The position numbers and the translations under genes were made by a program. A stretch of DNA of 64,000 nt. It comes from Sutcliffiella halmapala (GTDB taxonomy: Bacteria > Bacillota > Bacilli > Bacillales > Bacillaceae_I). Position 1 is the stretch's first letter; each line of letters begins with the position of its first letter. Shown piece by piece: positions 28,201 to 36,606 of this stretch. Where the stretch lies: positions 132,001-196,000 of the forward strand of contig NZ_KV917375.1 of the NCBI RefSeq assembly GCF_002019665.1. Direction: 5' to 3'. The notes under the pieces were generated by a model that saw nothing but the letters and a program-made list of their open reading frames with translations, was not told the DNA's origin and did no database searches.

Positions 28201-28389
28201 TACGTCCATTACCATTAAGTAAGGAATTGAAATCTCTGGAATTGTTTCCATATTCATTCTTGTTCCAGAATAAATACCAGAAACGGTGATAATAATTGTT
28301 AGCAGCCAGACTGCTAGTTTATTTTTCAAAACAAAATTGACTAAACCCTTCACTATGACACCTTCCTTTATTTGACTAATCAAGTTCAT
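25270..28389 (-). CDS. RND-family efflux transporter (SwrC/HAE1 type)
   Basis: A 1039-residue AcrB-fold exporter with twelve membrane helices and two large extracellular domains. N-terminal features are a helix from about 25-43 and the PEISIPYLMV porter start. The proton-relay pair Asp414/Asp415 is in AIGRVIDDSIVVVEN. It is similar to SwrC of B. subtilis, which exports surfactin and other amphiphiles. It stands alone without an adaptor or outer-membrane partner, as expected in a Gram-positive. A divergent TetR gene begins 59 bases away with a palindromic operator between them. Confidence 0.94.
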   Translation of the reverse strand: MNLISQIKEGVIVKGLVNFVLKNKLAVWLLTIIITVSGIYSGTRMNMETIPEISIPYLMVMDVYPGATPEQVMEDVSMPLERAAENLEGVKSVYSNSYSNMASLQVEYDYGVDMAEAKRELQSALDSVTLPEGAHEPTITAISMNMMPVVALSVSSTTEDIVELTSTVEEILLPKIEKIDGIASATITGQHIEEVQLTYNDAKMAELGLTEDTVKQMIQASDLAVSLGLYEFEEGEQAVAIDGKFMTANELKEMLIPVTPSENNPVPFVKLSEIATVEVAGKVQSVSRTNGENAIAIQIVKAQQANTVDVVNSVKKLVEDEKASIDGLIIDISLDQGLPIEQSVTTMIEKALFGGLMAILIILLFLRDIKSTIISIVSIPVSIFMALLLLNWMDITLNIMTLGAITVAIGRVIDDSIVVVENIYRRLHLKEEKLTGRALVREATIEMFKPILSSTLVTVAVFAPLIFVGGMVGELFMPFALTMTFALGASLIVAVTIVPALSHYLFKKKLYGEKTESSHKEVGKLSNWYKGILEWTLNHKIITSLVSVALLVGSLALTPLIGFSFMGSEEEKVMYLTYTPAAGELNEETLENIAVVEEELLQHDDIDIVQLSVTDSGDAMSAMMGGGAGGALMYLIFDPEMDNFSEARDEIEEYVFNIGQSGEWKSQNFSSMSMATDQISYTFYSEDLDKLNDTVKMVENVMNDNDGLKDVSSSAEDAYVEYTFKVEQDELMQHGLTTGQIVMMLMPTTTQEVLTTVEKDGNTLEVIVQQEKAEQPKSIDDILNTQVPTALGTTLPLSELVTVEEGTTLNTLARSKGEYYATVSGTVIDDDISKATSEVDKAIDQLDLPTGVTIDIAGAAADMAETFTQLGLAMLAAIAIVYFILVVTFGEGVAPFAILFSLPFAVIGSFVGLLIAGETISVSVMMGILMLIGIVVTNAIVLVDRIIHMERDGLSLRDAILEAGATRLRPILMTAIATIGALLPLAIGTGGGGLISKGLGISVIGGLTSSTLLTLVIVPIVYEVLSKVFKKNRKEVAEN

Positions 28390-28400
28390 TTCCTTATAAT

Positions 28401-28418
28401 AATGACTACTAGGTCATT
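28401..28418. promoter_or_regulatory. Candidate TetR operator between the RND and TetR genes
   Basis: AATGACTACTAGGTCATT has 6-base inverted arms AATGAC/GTCATT around a 6-base centre. It lies 12 bases upstream of the RND start and 31 bases before the TetR start, where a repressor could act on both genes. Confidence 0.6.
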
Positions 28419-28448
28419 TGTCAACGATTTTGCTAGGAGAGGTTATAT

Positions 28449-29282
28449 ATGTTAAAAAAGAAAATGATAATGGAAAAAGCGCTAGACTTGTTTGCTAAGC
28501 AGGGTTTTGAAGCAACTTCTGTTCAACAAATAACAGATTATTGCGGTATTTCTAAAGGCGCATTCTACTTATCCTTTAAGTCAAAAGATGAATTAATTTT
28601 AGGAATAATTGACTATTTCATGGAACAGATAACCTCGGACATTGACTACATAGTCAAAGGCACAAGCGACGAGGAAGATATTTTATATTTGTATTATCAC
28701 GCGATGTTTGATTCTTTTTATAAACATTCCGATTTTGCTAAGATATTTATCAAAGAGCAAATGCAATCCGTTAATAAGGAACTCATTGGAAAATTTCATT
28801 ATTATGATAGTTTAATGGATAAAAGCATCTTGGCATTGATTGAACGTTTATATGGTGAAGAGGTTGAGCATATAAAATATGATTTGGTTTATTGTGTTAA
28901 AGGATTAGCCAATGTCTATTCAACTTTATTTTTGTTCAATGATGTACCGTTAGATGTGAACTTACTGTCTCGGTCCCTTGTTGAGAAAACAAATATATTA
29001 GCAAAGCACACTACCGTCCCATTTGTTTCGCAAGAACATCTCCAAATGTTTCATCAACCAATGACTGAAGAAGTAACAAAAGAAAGCATACTTGAAATGC
29101 TAGAACAAATAATTGATGAAATGGAAGAGTCCATTGAAAAAGAATCATTAATCCTCCTAAAAGAGCAGCTACTAGAACGAACCTTAAGTCCTGCCATTGT
29201 AAGAGGGTTACTAGAAAATATTAGGAATCACTCTCATTGTAAATGGATTTCTTATTTGTTACGTCAACATTTTGAGATTTAG
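28449..29282 (+). CDS. TetR-family regulator, probable controller of the RND exporter
   Basis: A 277-residue protein: TetR_N helix-turn-helix at about 8-52 (ALDLFAKQGFEATSVQQITD, then GISKGAFYLSFKSKDEL), followed by a long all-helical ligand domain. It is some 70 residues longer than typical TetR proteins; the extra acidic and leucine-rich helices at about 210-277 may aid dimerisation. Divergent from the RND gene with a palindrome in between, so local repression is likely. Start ATG follows AGGAGAGG. Confidence 0.9.
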   Translation: MLKKKMIMEKALDLFAKQGFEATSVQQITDYCGISKGAFYLSFKSKDELILGIIDYFMEQITSDIDYIVKGTSDEEDILYLYYHAMFDSFYKHSDFAKIFIKEQMQSVNKELIGKFHYYDSLMDKSILALIERLYGEEVEHIKYDLVYCVKGLANVYSTLFLFNDVPLDVNLLSRSLVEKTNILAKHTTVPFVSQEHLQMFHQPMTEEVTKESILEMLEQIIDEMEESIEKESLILLKEQLLERTLSPAIVRGLLENIRNHSHCKWISYLLRQHFEI

Positions 29283-29300
29283 CAATTGAGTTTCTTGCCA

Positions 29301-29660
29301 GACTGCCGTGGAAAGCGAACATTTGGCACGGAAATCAACAGGGTGTTTAAAGGTGACACTGTACTTTCAGGGTAACCACTAGCCATGCAATGCAAACCTA
29401 GATGATGAAAAAGTGGAGCAGTATCAAGTATCCCCGTCTCCCCTGATGATTGTAGTGCTAGGTGTGAGATACTCGCTTAAAGAAGCGTAGTTCGGGATGC
29501 TCATAAAAGCTCCTTGACTACCTTCTTACTTTTTCCTTTGCTAAGGTCATGCTTTTCCTTTCAGTCAAAATCTAAGACCTCGAACACTCACTAACACACC
29601 TACACGGGAGACATACGGAGAGTAGAAACAGGTAACCTACTGTATTTTCAGGGTAGCCAA
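29301..29660. repeat. Decayed, rearranged copy of the MITE-like repeat
   Basis: The block around 29305-29350 (GGAAAGCGAAC, CACGGAAATCAACAGGGTG) corresponds to the right end of the repeat seen at 51193 and 40185. The block at 29401-29500 (GATGATGAAAAAGTGG, CGTCTCCCCTGATGATTG) corresponds to the left half. They occur in swapped order, so this is either a rearranged copy or two abutting partial copies. No coding potential. It fills most of the gap between the TetR gene and guaC. Confidence 0.55.
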
Positions 29661-29732
29661 TACATATAGAAACTAGATAAATATTCTTTATAGCACGTAG
29701 TTAACAAACGTATTAAATTTAAGAAACGAAAA

Positions 29733-29765
29733 AAAGGCAAGCAAGTACAAAACCTGCTCACCTTT
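29733..29765 (-). terminator. Terminator of guaC
   Basis: AAAGG and AGCA in 29733-29743 pair with TGCT and CCTTT in 29755-29765; on the minus strand a run of seven U follows the stem. Confidence 0.65.
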
Positions 29766-29799
29766 CTTAATTGAAATTATAATAGTGGACGGCTAATCC

Positions 29800-30783
29800 T
29801 TAATAAACCTTATCTCCATTAAAGATAGAGTTTTTCACAATCACATAATCTACATTACGGATAGACTCTAACTTGTTTCCGCCAGCATAAGAAATAGAGG
29901 ATTGAAGGTCTTGCTCCATTTCAGTCAAAGTGTCTTGTAGGGCACCTTTGTGCTCAACAAACATTTTTTTACCTTCCACATTCTTCTTTTCGCCTTTTTG
30001 GAATTCAGAAGCAGAACCAAAGTATTCTTTGTAAAGCTTTCCATCCTTCTCAATGGTTTCGCCAGGAGATTCTTCATGGCCGGCAAATAAAGATCCGATC
30101 ATCACCATGGAAGCGCCGAAACGAACCGATTTTGCAATGTCACCATTTGTACGGATACCACCATCAGCAATGATTGGCTTGCTAGCTGCTTTGGCACACC
30201 AGCGTAGTGCTGCCAATTGCCAGCCACCAGTACCGAAACCTGTTTTAATTTTTGTGATGCATACTTTACCAGGTCCAATTCCTACTTTTGTAGCGTCAGC
30301 ACCAGCGTGCTCTAATTCTCTTACTGCTTCTGGAGTTCCGACATTGCCGGCAATCACAAAGCTCTCTGGCAAGTGTTGTTTAATATGCTGAATCATCTTG
30401 ATTACAGCATTAGAATGACCATGAGCAATATCAATCGTAATATAGTCAGGTACAAGCCCCTCTTCTGCTAAATGATGAATAAAGCCATACTCTTCTTCTT
30501 TTACTCCAACACTGATGGAGGCAATCAAACCACGAGAATGCATATCTTTTATGAAAGAAATACGTTTCTCAGGTTCAAAGCGATGCATGATATAGAAATA
30601 ATTATTTTCTGCTAAATAAGTAGCGATATTTTCGTCTATAATTGTTTGCATATTTGCAGGTACTACAGGTAATTTAAATGTATGTTTACCAAATGTTATA
30701 GTTGTATCACATTCAGAACGGCTATCTACGATACATTTGGCGGGAATTAATTGAATATCTTCATAATCAAACACGTTATCCAA
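29800..30783 (-). CDS. guaC: GMP reductase
   Basis: A 327-residue IMPDH/GMPR-type TIM barrel that converts GMP to IMP with NADPH and ammonia release. Evidence is the N-terminus [20 protein letters not shown], the catalytic loop [20 protein letters not shown] with the thioimidate-forming cysteine, [14 protein letters not shown], and the absence of CBS domains that IMPDH would have. Transcribed alone. Upstream, a CGAAC element on the minus strand near 30828-30840 matches the PurR box AWWWCCGAACWWT at about 10 of 13 positions, so purine control is possible but weakly supported. Confidence 0.95.
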   Translation of the reverse strand: MDNVFDYEDIQLIPAKCIVDSRSECDTTITFGKHTFKLPVVPANMQTIIDENIATYLAENNYFYIMHRFEPEKRISFIKDMHSRGLIASISVGVKEEEYGFIHHLAEEGLVPDYITIDIAHGHSNAVIKMIQHIKQHLPESFVIAGNVGTPEAVRELEHAGADATKVGIGPGKVCITKIKTGFGTGGWQLAALRWCAKAASKPIIADGGIRTNGDIAKSVRFGASMVMIGSLFAGHEESPGETIEKDGKLYKEYFGSASEFQKGEKKNVEGKKMFVEHKGALQDTLTEMEQDLQSSISYAGGNKLESIRNVDYVIVKNSIFNGDKVY

Positions 30784-30945
30784 GGATCAACACTCCTAAA
30801 AACGAATATTGTAGTAATTTAATATTAAAAACGTTCGTACATAAGGTAATTTACATTATTTTTATCAGTATGTCAAAGTTTTTTCTATTTATGTGGAAAA
30901 TTAGTGTGGATTTTTGTTATTTAGGAATAGAGGCTACAGACTATG

Positions 30946-30990
30946 TTGACATTACTAGAAAATTTTAATAAAATGAATGATATTCAGTCA
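30946..30990 (+). promoter_or_regulatory. SigA promoter with overlapping TetR operator
   Basis: TTGACA (30946-30951), a 17-base spacer and TAAAAT (30969-30974) form a near-consensus promoter. The operator TGAATGA-TAT-TCAGTCA (30974-30990) begins at the last base of the -10 box and covers the start point. The same 7-3-7 palindrome, with perfect arms, occurs at 31605 before the SMR genes. Confidence 0.8.
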
Positions 30991-31011
30991 GTTCGGTAGG
31001 AGGTCGTTATC

Positions 31012-31581
31012 ATAGATAAAAAGGAAAAGATTATTCAAGCGGCGATTGAGGTTTTTAAGGAAAAGGGAATTGAAAAAACAAAGATTTCCGATGTCGTTAA
31101 AAAAGCCGAGATTGCTCAAGGGACATTTTATTTATATTTTCCCTCTAAATTATCTGTCATGCCTGCAATTGCGGAAAAGATTGTTGTTCAATTTATAAGA
31201 AAAATAGAAGAAACTGTAAATGATGAAGGTTCATTAAGCGAACAATTGGTTCAACTAATAGATGCTATTTTTCATGTTACAGGCGAATTTCGCGATGTTT
31301 CAGCGCTTGTTTATGCGGGTTTATCATCAACTGAGCATATGAATGAGTGGGAAAAAATTTACCGCCCTCTTTATGAATTAACACAGGGATTACTAGATCA
31401 ACAAAAAAAACGGGAATTAATTCGCGCTACAGTAGATTCGAATCGAACGGCTAAAATAGTAATTGGTCTTATTGAATCTGCAGCAGAACAAGTATATTTA
31501 TATGATGCATACGATGCAGAAAACGAGAAACAACAAAAAACGGAATTGTTAACATTTCTAGAGCATGCTTTGCGTTTGTAG
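31012..31581 (+). CDS. TetR-family regulator of the SMR pair, apparent ATA start
   Basis: The 189-codon frame begins with no ATG, GTG or TTG before residue 50. TetR_N homology begins at codon 2 (DKKEKIIQAAIEVFKEKG, then AEIAQGTFYLYFPSK). An excellent TAGGAGGT ribosome site (30997-31004) sits 8 bases before ATA at 31012, so initiation at ATA is the best reading; ATC at 31009 is possible. Starting at the first ATG (31159) would delete the whole DNA-binding domain. A near-consensus promoter and 7-3-7 operator precede it, and a matching operator precedes the SMR genes 57 bases downstream. Sequencing error at the start codon is an alternative. Confidence 0.85.
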   Translation: MDKKEKIIQAAIEVFKEKGIEKTKISDVVKKAEIAQGTFYLYFPSKLSVMPAIAEKIVVQFIRKIEETVNDEGSLSEQLVQLIDAIFHVTGEFRDVSALVYAGLSSTEHMNEWEKIYRPLYELTQGLLDQQKKRELIRATVDSNRTAKIVIGLIESAAEQVYLYDAYDAENEKQQKTELLTFLEHALRL

Positions 31582-31604
31582 AGTATGTTATTTTTAGTAA
31601 AAAA

Positions 31605-31621
31605 TGACTGAATGTCAGTCA
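31605..31621. promoter_or_regulatory. TetR operator before the SMR genes
   Basis: TGACTGAATGTCAGTCA is a perfect 7-3-7 palindrome, the same architecture as the operator at 30974-30990, and lies just before the ribosome site of the first SMR gene. Confidence 0.8.
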
Positions 31622-31638
31622 AAAGGTGGAAGAGTAGA

Positions 31639-31977
31639 ATGAATAAATATTGGATGTATGTAATGCTTACTTGTATATTTGAGATGTTATGGGTTTTTGG
31701 TTTTAGTACAGCTGAATCTATTTGGCAGTGGGTGCTTGTCATTTGTGTGATTTTGATTGATTTCTATTTCTTATCCAAAGCCTGTGAAGGATTGCCGACT
31801 GGAACGGTTTACGCTATTTTTGCTGCGTTCGGCTCCATTGGTACAGTACTCATGGACTACTTTTTATTTGCTGGAACGATTAACCTTCTTAAATTACTAT
31901 TTATTGGCGTACTTGTGACTGGAGTGATTGGTTTAAAGATTGCCGATAATCATCAAGAAGAAGGAGTGAAAGCATAA
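31639..31977 (+). CDS. SMR-family exporter subunit, YkkC-like
   Basis: A 112-residue four-helix small multidrug resistance protein. The essential membrane glutamate is in TCIFEMLWVFGF, and the GTVYAIFAAFGSIGTVL helix is YkkC-like. It has a short charged C-terminal tail. The start is ATG 31639 after GGTGGAAG. It overlaps the next SMR gene by one base (TAATG), and paired SMR proteins usually form an antiparallel heterodimer. No guanidine riboswitch precedes it; a TetR operator does. Confidence 0.92.
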   Translation: MNKYWMYVMLTCIFEMLWVFGFSTAESIWQWVLVICVILIDFYFLSKACEGLPTGTVYAIFAAFGSIGTVLMDYFLFAGTINLLKLLFIGVLVTGVIGLKIADNHQEEGVKA

Positions 31978-32291
31978 TGGGTTGGCTATTTGTTGGGTTA
32001 GCAGCTATGAGCGAAATAGTTGGGGTTATCGGCCTAAAGCTGTTTAGTAATGTGAAAAACTTCAGGAATATCGTATTATTTCTCGGCGGCTTTGCTTTGT
32101 CATTTGTCTTGCTCTACCAATCCTTTCACTACTTACAATTAAGTGTGGCTTATGCGGTATGGATAGGCTTAGGAACGGCAGGAGCGGTGTTAATCAATAT
32201 GATGTTCTTTGGCGAATCAAAAAGTATCGGAAGAATAGCAAGCTTAATTCTAATAATTATTGGGGTTGTTGGCTTGAAATCAATCGCATAG
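31977..32291 (+). CDS. SMR-family exporter subunit, YkkD-like
   Basis: A 104-residue four-helix SMR protein with glutamate in AAMSEIVGVIGLK and the signature AYAVWIGLGTAGAVL. It is the partner of the preceding gene and is translationally coupled to it. Paired SMRs export cationic drugs or guanidinium-like compounds at the cost of protons; the substrate here is not known. Ends before a strong terminator. Confidence 0.93.
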   Translation: MGWLFVGLAAMSEIVGVIGLKLFSNVKNFRNIVLFLGGFALSFVLLYQSFHYLQLSVAYAVWIGLGTAGAVLINMMFFGESKSIGRIASLILIIIGVVGLKSIA

Positions 32292-32340
32292 CTTTAGTCG
32301 AAAGCAAGTGAGGTTGCTAAAAAGTCTAACTTCCCATAAC

Positions 32341-32374
32341 AAGAAAACGCTAGCCGTGTTGCTAGCGTTTTCTT
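32341..32374. terminator. Strong terminator between SMR and TRAP genes
   Basis: AAGAAAACGCTAGC (32341-32354) and GCTAGCGTTTTCTT (32361-32374) form a perfect 14-base stem with a 6-base loop, serving the convergent transcripts. Confidence 0.9.
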
Positions 32375-32402
32375 AGAAAAATAGGGAAGTACTTTTCGCT
32401 GG

Positions 32403-34406
32403 TTAAGACAAACTTATTTCTCGCGGTGTATTTCCTTTATCTTTTTTATTGGAGATTAACTGTATGATCAACATTGCTACAAATCCTACAAGTCCAATTG
32501 TATCCGTTAGTGTTTCTGGATAGATTAGTAATAAACCTGATAGAACAATAATGATTCTTTCCAGCCAATGAAGTTTTCTATACCAGTACCCAATTAGGCC
32601 AGCCCCGATGGCAATCATCCCGATAATGGAAGTGATTAATATCCAAGAGATCTCAGGAATGGTTGTATCAATCATTAATAATTGAGGCTGGAACACAAAC
32701 ATATAAGGAATAATAAACGCAGCAATTGCTAGTTTAGATGCGTTTAACCCTGTTTTGATTGGGTCACCTTTAGATATTCCTGTTGCAGCAAAGGCGGCAA
32801 GCGCTACTGGTGGGGTGATATCTGCTACAATTCCGAAGTAAAATACAAACATATGTGCAGCTAAAATCGGAACCGCCACTTCCAGCTGTGAATTTAAAGC
32901 AATAATCGCTGGTAGTGCAATCGTTGACGTAATAATGTAATTTGCGGTAGTAGGCGAGCCCATCCCTAAAATAATTGATGCAATCATTGTAAAGAAAAGT
33001 GTAAGTAATAATTGGAAATTTGGTGTAGAAGCGATGGAGCTTGCTAAACTGACAAGTCCATTCCCCATCTTTAGCCCTAATCCAGTTTTTGTTACGACAC
33101 CAACGATGATACCTGCACAGGCTGTAGCAGCAGCGACCCCCAATGCAGTACGAGCACCCGATGTTAAAGCAAAAATAAATTTGCTTGGCGTAATCCTTGT
33201 ATCTTTTCTAAATAAACTAACGATTACGGTACTTAAAATACCAAGTAGTGCTGTTCTTTCGATACTTACACCTTGAAATAGTAATACTACTATTATCACA
33301 ATAGGTAGTAATAAATGTATTTTTTTCAGAACATCTCTTTTTCTTGGAATTTCTTCTTTAGGTAATCCTAACAACCCCATTTTCTTCGCTTCAAAATGTG
33401 TCATAATCCAAATTCCTGAGAAATAAAGGATCGCTGGAATAGTGGCAGCTTTTGCAATGTCCCAATAAGGGACCCCTGCAAATTCAATCATAAGGAACGC
33501 TGCTGCTCCCATGATAGGTGGCATAATTTGACCACCAGTGGAGGCTGCTGCTTCCACCGCACCAGCAAAGTTTCGGTGATAGCCAAGTCTTTTCATTAAA
33601 GGAATCGTATAAGATCCAGTTGTTACGGTATTCGCAACGGAGCTCCCTGAAATTGTACCTTGTAAAGCACTTGAAAATATTGCTACCTTTGCTGGTCCAC
33701 CAATCCGTCTTCCAGCAATGGAGATAGCTAAGTCATTAAAATAGTTTCCGACCCCAGTTTGTACAAGGAAGGCACCAAATAATAGGAACAAGAAAATATA
33801 TGTAGAAGATACCTGCAATGGTGTACCAAGTATTCCTTCTGTTGTAAAGAACATGGATTGAATCAATTGATTCAAACTAAGCCCTCTGTGTGCCAACATT
33901 CCTGGCATATAAGGGCCAAATAAGGCATATCCCATGAAGACCGCTGCGATAATCGTAATAGGGAGACCTACCGCACGTCTAGCAGCCTCTAAAACTAATA
34001 GAATGGCCAATCCTCCTATAATTGCTTGTTCTGGAGTGATTCTACCAATTTGCTGTACCATAGTGTCATAGAATACTGGCCAATATCCGCAGACAACGAC
34101 TGTTAGTAATACAAGAATATAGTCATACCAAGCTATTTTTGTTTTCTTTGTTCCCTTACGAGCGGGAAATAAAAGAAAAATGAGTGTTAAGGCAAAACCT
34201 AAATGAACGGTCCTTTGGATATAGGCAGTATATTGGCCAAACATTCCTGTATATAGCTGAAACAAGGAAAATGCTAGTAATAAAACGAAGACTACTTTCG
34301 CAGAATATCCAGCTAATTTACGTGTATTGGATTCGGCATCATATTTTTGTAAAAGCTTTTCTTGTTCTTCTGGTGTTAGTTCTTTATGATCCTTTGTGTC
34401 ACTCAT
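32403..34406 (-). CDS. TAXI-TRAP transporter fused permease (4TM/12TM)
   Basis: A 667-residue DctQ-DctM fusion of the TRAP 4TM/12TM type. The N-terminal four helices (about 35-150) are the small subunit, and the remainder is the large subunit with GSSVANTVTTGSYTIP, STGGQIMPPIMGAAAFLM and MGSPTTANYI motifs. It imports an organic acid or amino acid using an ion gradient together with the TAXI binding protein encoded upstream. It overlaps the DUF1850 gene by 8 bases. Ligand not known; TAXI systems often take glutamate-like substrates. Confidence 0.94.
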   Translation of the reverse strand: MSDTKDHKELTPEEQEKLLQKYDAESNTRKLAGYSAKVVFVLLLAFSLFQLYTGMFGQYTAYIQRTVHLGFALTLIFLLFPARKGTKKTKIAWYDYILVLLTVVVCGYWPVFYDTMVQQIGRITPEQAIIGGLAILLVLEAARRAVGLPITIIAAVFMGYALFGPYMPGMLAHRGLSLNQLIQSMFFTTEGILGTPLQVSSTYIFLFLLFGAFLVQTGVGNYFNDLAISIAGRRIGGPAKVAIFSSALQGTISGSSVANTVTTGSYTIPLMKRLGYHRNFAGAVEAAASTGGQIMPPIMGAAAFLMIEFAGVPYWDIAKAATIPAILYFSGIWIMTHFEAKKMGLLGLPKEEIPRKRDVLKKIHLLLPIVIIVVLLFQGVSIERTALLGILSTVIVSLFRKDTRITPSKFIFALTSGARTALGVAAATACAGIIVGVVTKTGLGLKMGNGLVSLASSIASTPNFQLLLTLFFTMIASIILGMGSPTTANYIITSTIALPAIIALNSQLEVAVPILAAHMFVFYFGIVADITPPVALAAFAATGISKGDPIKTGLNASKLAIAAFIIPYMFVFQPQLLMIDTTIPEISWILITSIIGMIAIGAGLIGYWYRKLHWLERIIIVLSGLLLIYPETLTDTIGLVGFVAMLIIQLISNKKDKGNTPREISLS

Positions 34407-34935
34407 GAATTTTCATTCCTTTCATATATTGCCATAGTGATAGCTTTTCTACTTTAACCTTGTACCAAGATCCTGGTGTAAAATAATCATTAAACGAAAT
34501 GATTTTTTCTCCCCTTGTTCCCCATAAAAGACGATGTTCGGAGACCGTTTTCCCATTTCGTATATTTATATAGGGGAAAATATTTTGTAAATGCTTAATA
34601 TGATATTTTCCATCTTCATATACAAATTCAGCGCCTTCTTCCGCGTTAGAAGGCATTCCGATTCCGAACTCTTCATAAATAATTTCATATTGTAAGATTT
34701 CATGAGTGTTCAGCACTTGATATTTCTCCACCACATCTGTTAAATGAATGGAATGTTTAAAGATGATTTGGAAATGATCTTCTTCATCTATTGGGAGAAA
34801 TGCATGGATCTGATTCGTGTTTTTAACATAAAACACTAATGCTGTTTGTATTGGGACAAATAATAGAACGAATAATAGTAAAGTTGAGCAAGAAGCTAAA
34901 AGGACTTTCATTCTTCTTTTGGAAATATCGTTCAT
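34399..34935 (-). CDS. DUF1850 protein of the TAXI-TRAP operon
   Basis: A 178-residue protein with one N-terminal membrane anchor (about 12-33) and an extracytoplasmic beta-rich domain (FKHSIHLTDVVEKYQV, EEFGIGMPS) typical of DUF1850. This family almost always sits between TAXI binding-protein and fused-permease genes and is assumed to assist transport. Its stop overlaps the permease start, giving an operon. Confidence 0.88.
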   Translation of the reverse strand: MNDISKRRMKVLLASCSTLLLFVLLFVPIQTALVFYVKNTNQIHAFLPIDEEDHFQIIFKHSIHLTDVVEKYQVLNTHEILQYEIIYEEFGIGMPSNAEEGAEFVYEDGKYHIKHLQNIFPYINIRNGKTVSEHRLLWGTRGEKIISFNDYFTPGSWYKVKVEKLSLWQYMKGMKIHE

Positions 34936-35048
34936 TTAAATCACCTAAAAACTATCTTTCTATTAAAGGGTTATTAGCAATTGAAAAAGAATGACCGACA
35001 GCAATTTTTGATTGACAGTCGGCCCTTCTTCCTACTTATATTAATGCT

Positions 35049-36026
35049 TTAATCCGTTAGAACGCCTGCTTCTTTAAAGAATTTAGCTGCTCCAGGATGT
35101 AAGTCGATACCAATTCCATCTAATGCGGATTCAAGAGTGATATATTCACCCTTAGCATGTGCAATTTTATCCGTATTTTCATAAATAGCTTTTGTGATGT
35201 TATAGACTAAATCTTCAGAAAGGCTATCAGTTACGGCTAACATTGCCAGCACAGCAACAGTATGCACTTCATTATCCATTCCATATGTTCCAGCAGCAAT
35301 GATATCGGAAGCATAGTAAGGATATTTAGCTATTAGAGCATCTACTTTATCTTGAGAAATAGGAACGATACTAACATCAGTCGTAGCGGATAGACCTTCT
35401 ACTGCTCCCGTAGGTGTACCTGATGTAATAAATGCAGCATCGATATTTCCATCTTGAATGCCACCTGTAGATTCACCAAAATCTAAGTATTGCGCATTAA
35501 TGTCATCCATCGACATTCCATGAATTTCTAGTATCTGTTCTGCGTTAATATAAGTCCCAGAACCCGGTGCTCCTACAGATACCTTTTTCCCTCTTAAATC
35601 TTCCACACTAGTAATTCCAGTTTTTGTTGCTGTAACAATTTGAACAGTTTCTGGATAGAGTGAACCAATTGCCAGCACATTATCTACTTTCTTTCCTTCA
35701 AAAGCATTTACACCATCAACTGCATTTGCGATGACATCTGTTTGAACAAATGCGAGTTCAGCATCTCCTTCTTTTAAGGCGATAACATTATCAGCGGATG
35801 CATTGGAAGAAATGGCATCTGTGTTAACATCTGCTTCATCGGAAATAATTTGTGCCATGGCACCACCAAGTGGATAATAAGTACCACTTGTCCCACCAGT
35901 AAGCATAATTAGGTGTTCAGGATCATCACTACTATTTCCTGAAGTTCCACTGTTTCCACATGCTGCTAGGAACATAGACAATACTAGTAACATGGAAATA
36001 GTTAATAAAAAGTTTTGCTTCTTCAT
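35049..36026 (-). CDS. TAXI-family TRAP substrate-binding lipoprotein
   Basis: A 325-residue TAXI binding protein. The signal peptide ends in FLAACG with lipobox Cys23, followed by a Ser/Gly linker and MLTGGTSGTYYPLGGAMA, the family's ligand-binding start, then FVQTDVIANA and VGAPGSGTYINAEQIL. Start is the ATG at 36026 (MKKQNF), 7 bases after GGGGG, not the in-frame ATG at 36059. First gene of the TAXI-DUF1850-permease operon. Confidence 0.94.
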   Translation of the reverse strand: MKKQNFLLTISMLLVLSMFLAACGNSGTSGNSSDDPEHLIMLTGGTSGTYYPLGGAMAQIISDEADVNTDAISSNASADNVIALKEGDAELAFVQTDVIANAVDGVNAFEGKKVDNVLAIGSLYPETVQIVTATKTGITSVEDLRGKKVSVGAPGSGTYINAEQILEIHGMSMDDINAQYLDFGESTGGIQDGNIDAAFITSGTPTGAVEGLSATTDVSIVPISQDKVDALIAKYPYYASDIIAAGTYGMDNEVHTVAVLAMLAVTDSLSEDLVYNITKAIYENTDKIAHAKGEYITLESALDGIGIDLHPGAAKFFKEAGVLTD

Positions 36027-36080
36027 CAAATTCCCCCTGTATAAAAAAGTTTGGTTCATTTCCTTATTTTACATATATAA

Positions 36081-36118
36081 AATTGAATTATCAAATAATT
36101 TGTAATTTTAATTCAATT
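36081..36118. promoter_or_regulatory. Inverted repeat upstream of the TAXI-TRAP operon
   Basis: AATTGAATT (36081-36089) and AATTCAATT (36110-36118) form a 9-base inverted repeat with a 20-base centre, 55 bases before the binding-protein start. It may be a regulator site or part of the promoter; AT-richness makes chance likely. Confidence 0.3.
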
Positions 36119-36606
36119 AAACAATTGCAAATGACTAGTTTAAATACGAATATTAAATAATATAAATATCCAAATATTACAATAAAGTAAGAGGTTTCCT
36201 TATTTTAGCTCTATTAATTCGTTTGTACGTTCGTGATTCACTCGGAAATCTGTATGTAGAAATTCATTTAATTAATAGGTGAAAAATTTAACTATGTGAA
36301 AAACTGTATTTTTTATTGTATAGCGTACGTATGTTTTTTGATGGATACATTCTATTAGTAATCAAACTTAAACAATACCGAATATGTGTAGATAGTGTGG
36401 GAGACATCCTAGGCGATTTAGCCAACGAGGACGTAAATTTCATTAATTATTCGAAGTATTTATGGAAAAAAGAAAAAAATCACCTTTTTATAGGTAAATC
36501 AGACTGATTTCGACGATTTAATGTGTTAAAGTGAATTTCTATATTATTTAGAAATAACAAATATGATAAGATAACTGATAAATGGTGAAAAGAGGGATGG
36601 GCTACA
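36119..36606. other. AT-rich intergenic region before the symporter gene
   Basis: No supported gene. A 63-codon frame at 36316-36507 lacks a ribosome site and family resemblance. AAGAGGGATGG just before 36607 is the ribosome site of the symporter gene. Confidence 0.4.

Noticed and set aside
30784-31011. Purine riboswitch upstream of guaC
   Set aside because: No conserved purine-aptamer core is visible; only a weak PurR-like element was found.
31582-31638. Guanidine (ykkC-type) riboswitch before the YkkCD-like genes
   Set aside because: The leader is only 57 bases and contains a TetR operator; there is no room for the riboswitch fold.
36316-36507. A 63-codon frame before the AGCS symporter
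   Set aside because: No ribosome site, no recognisable domain, AT-rich composition.
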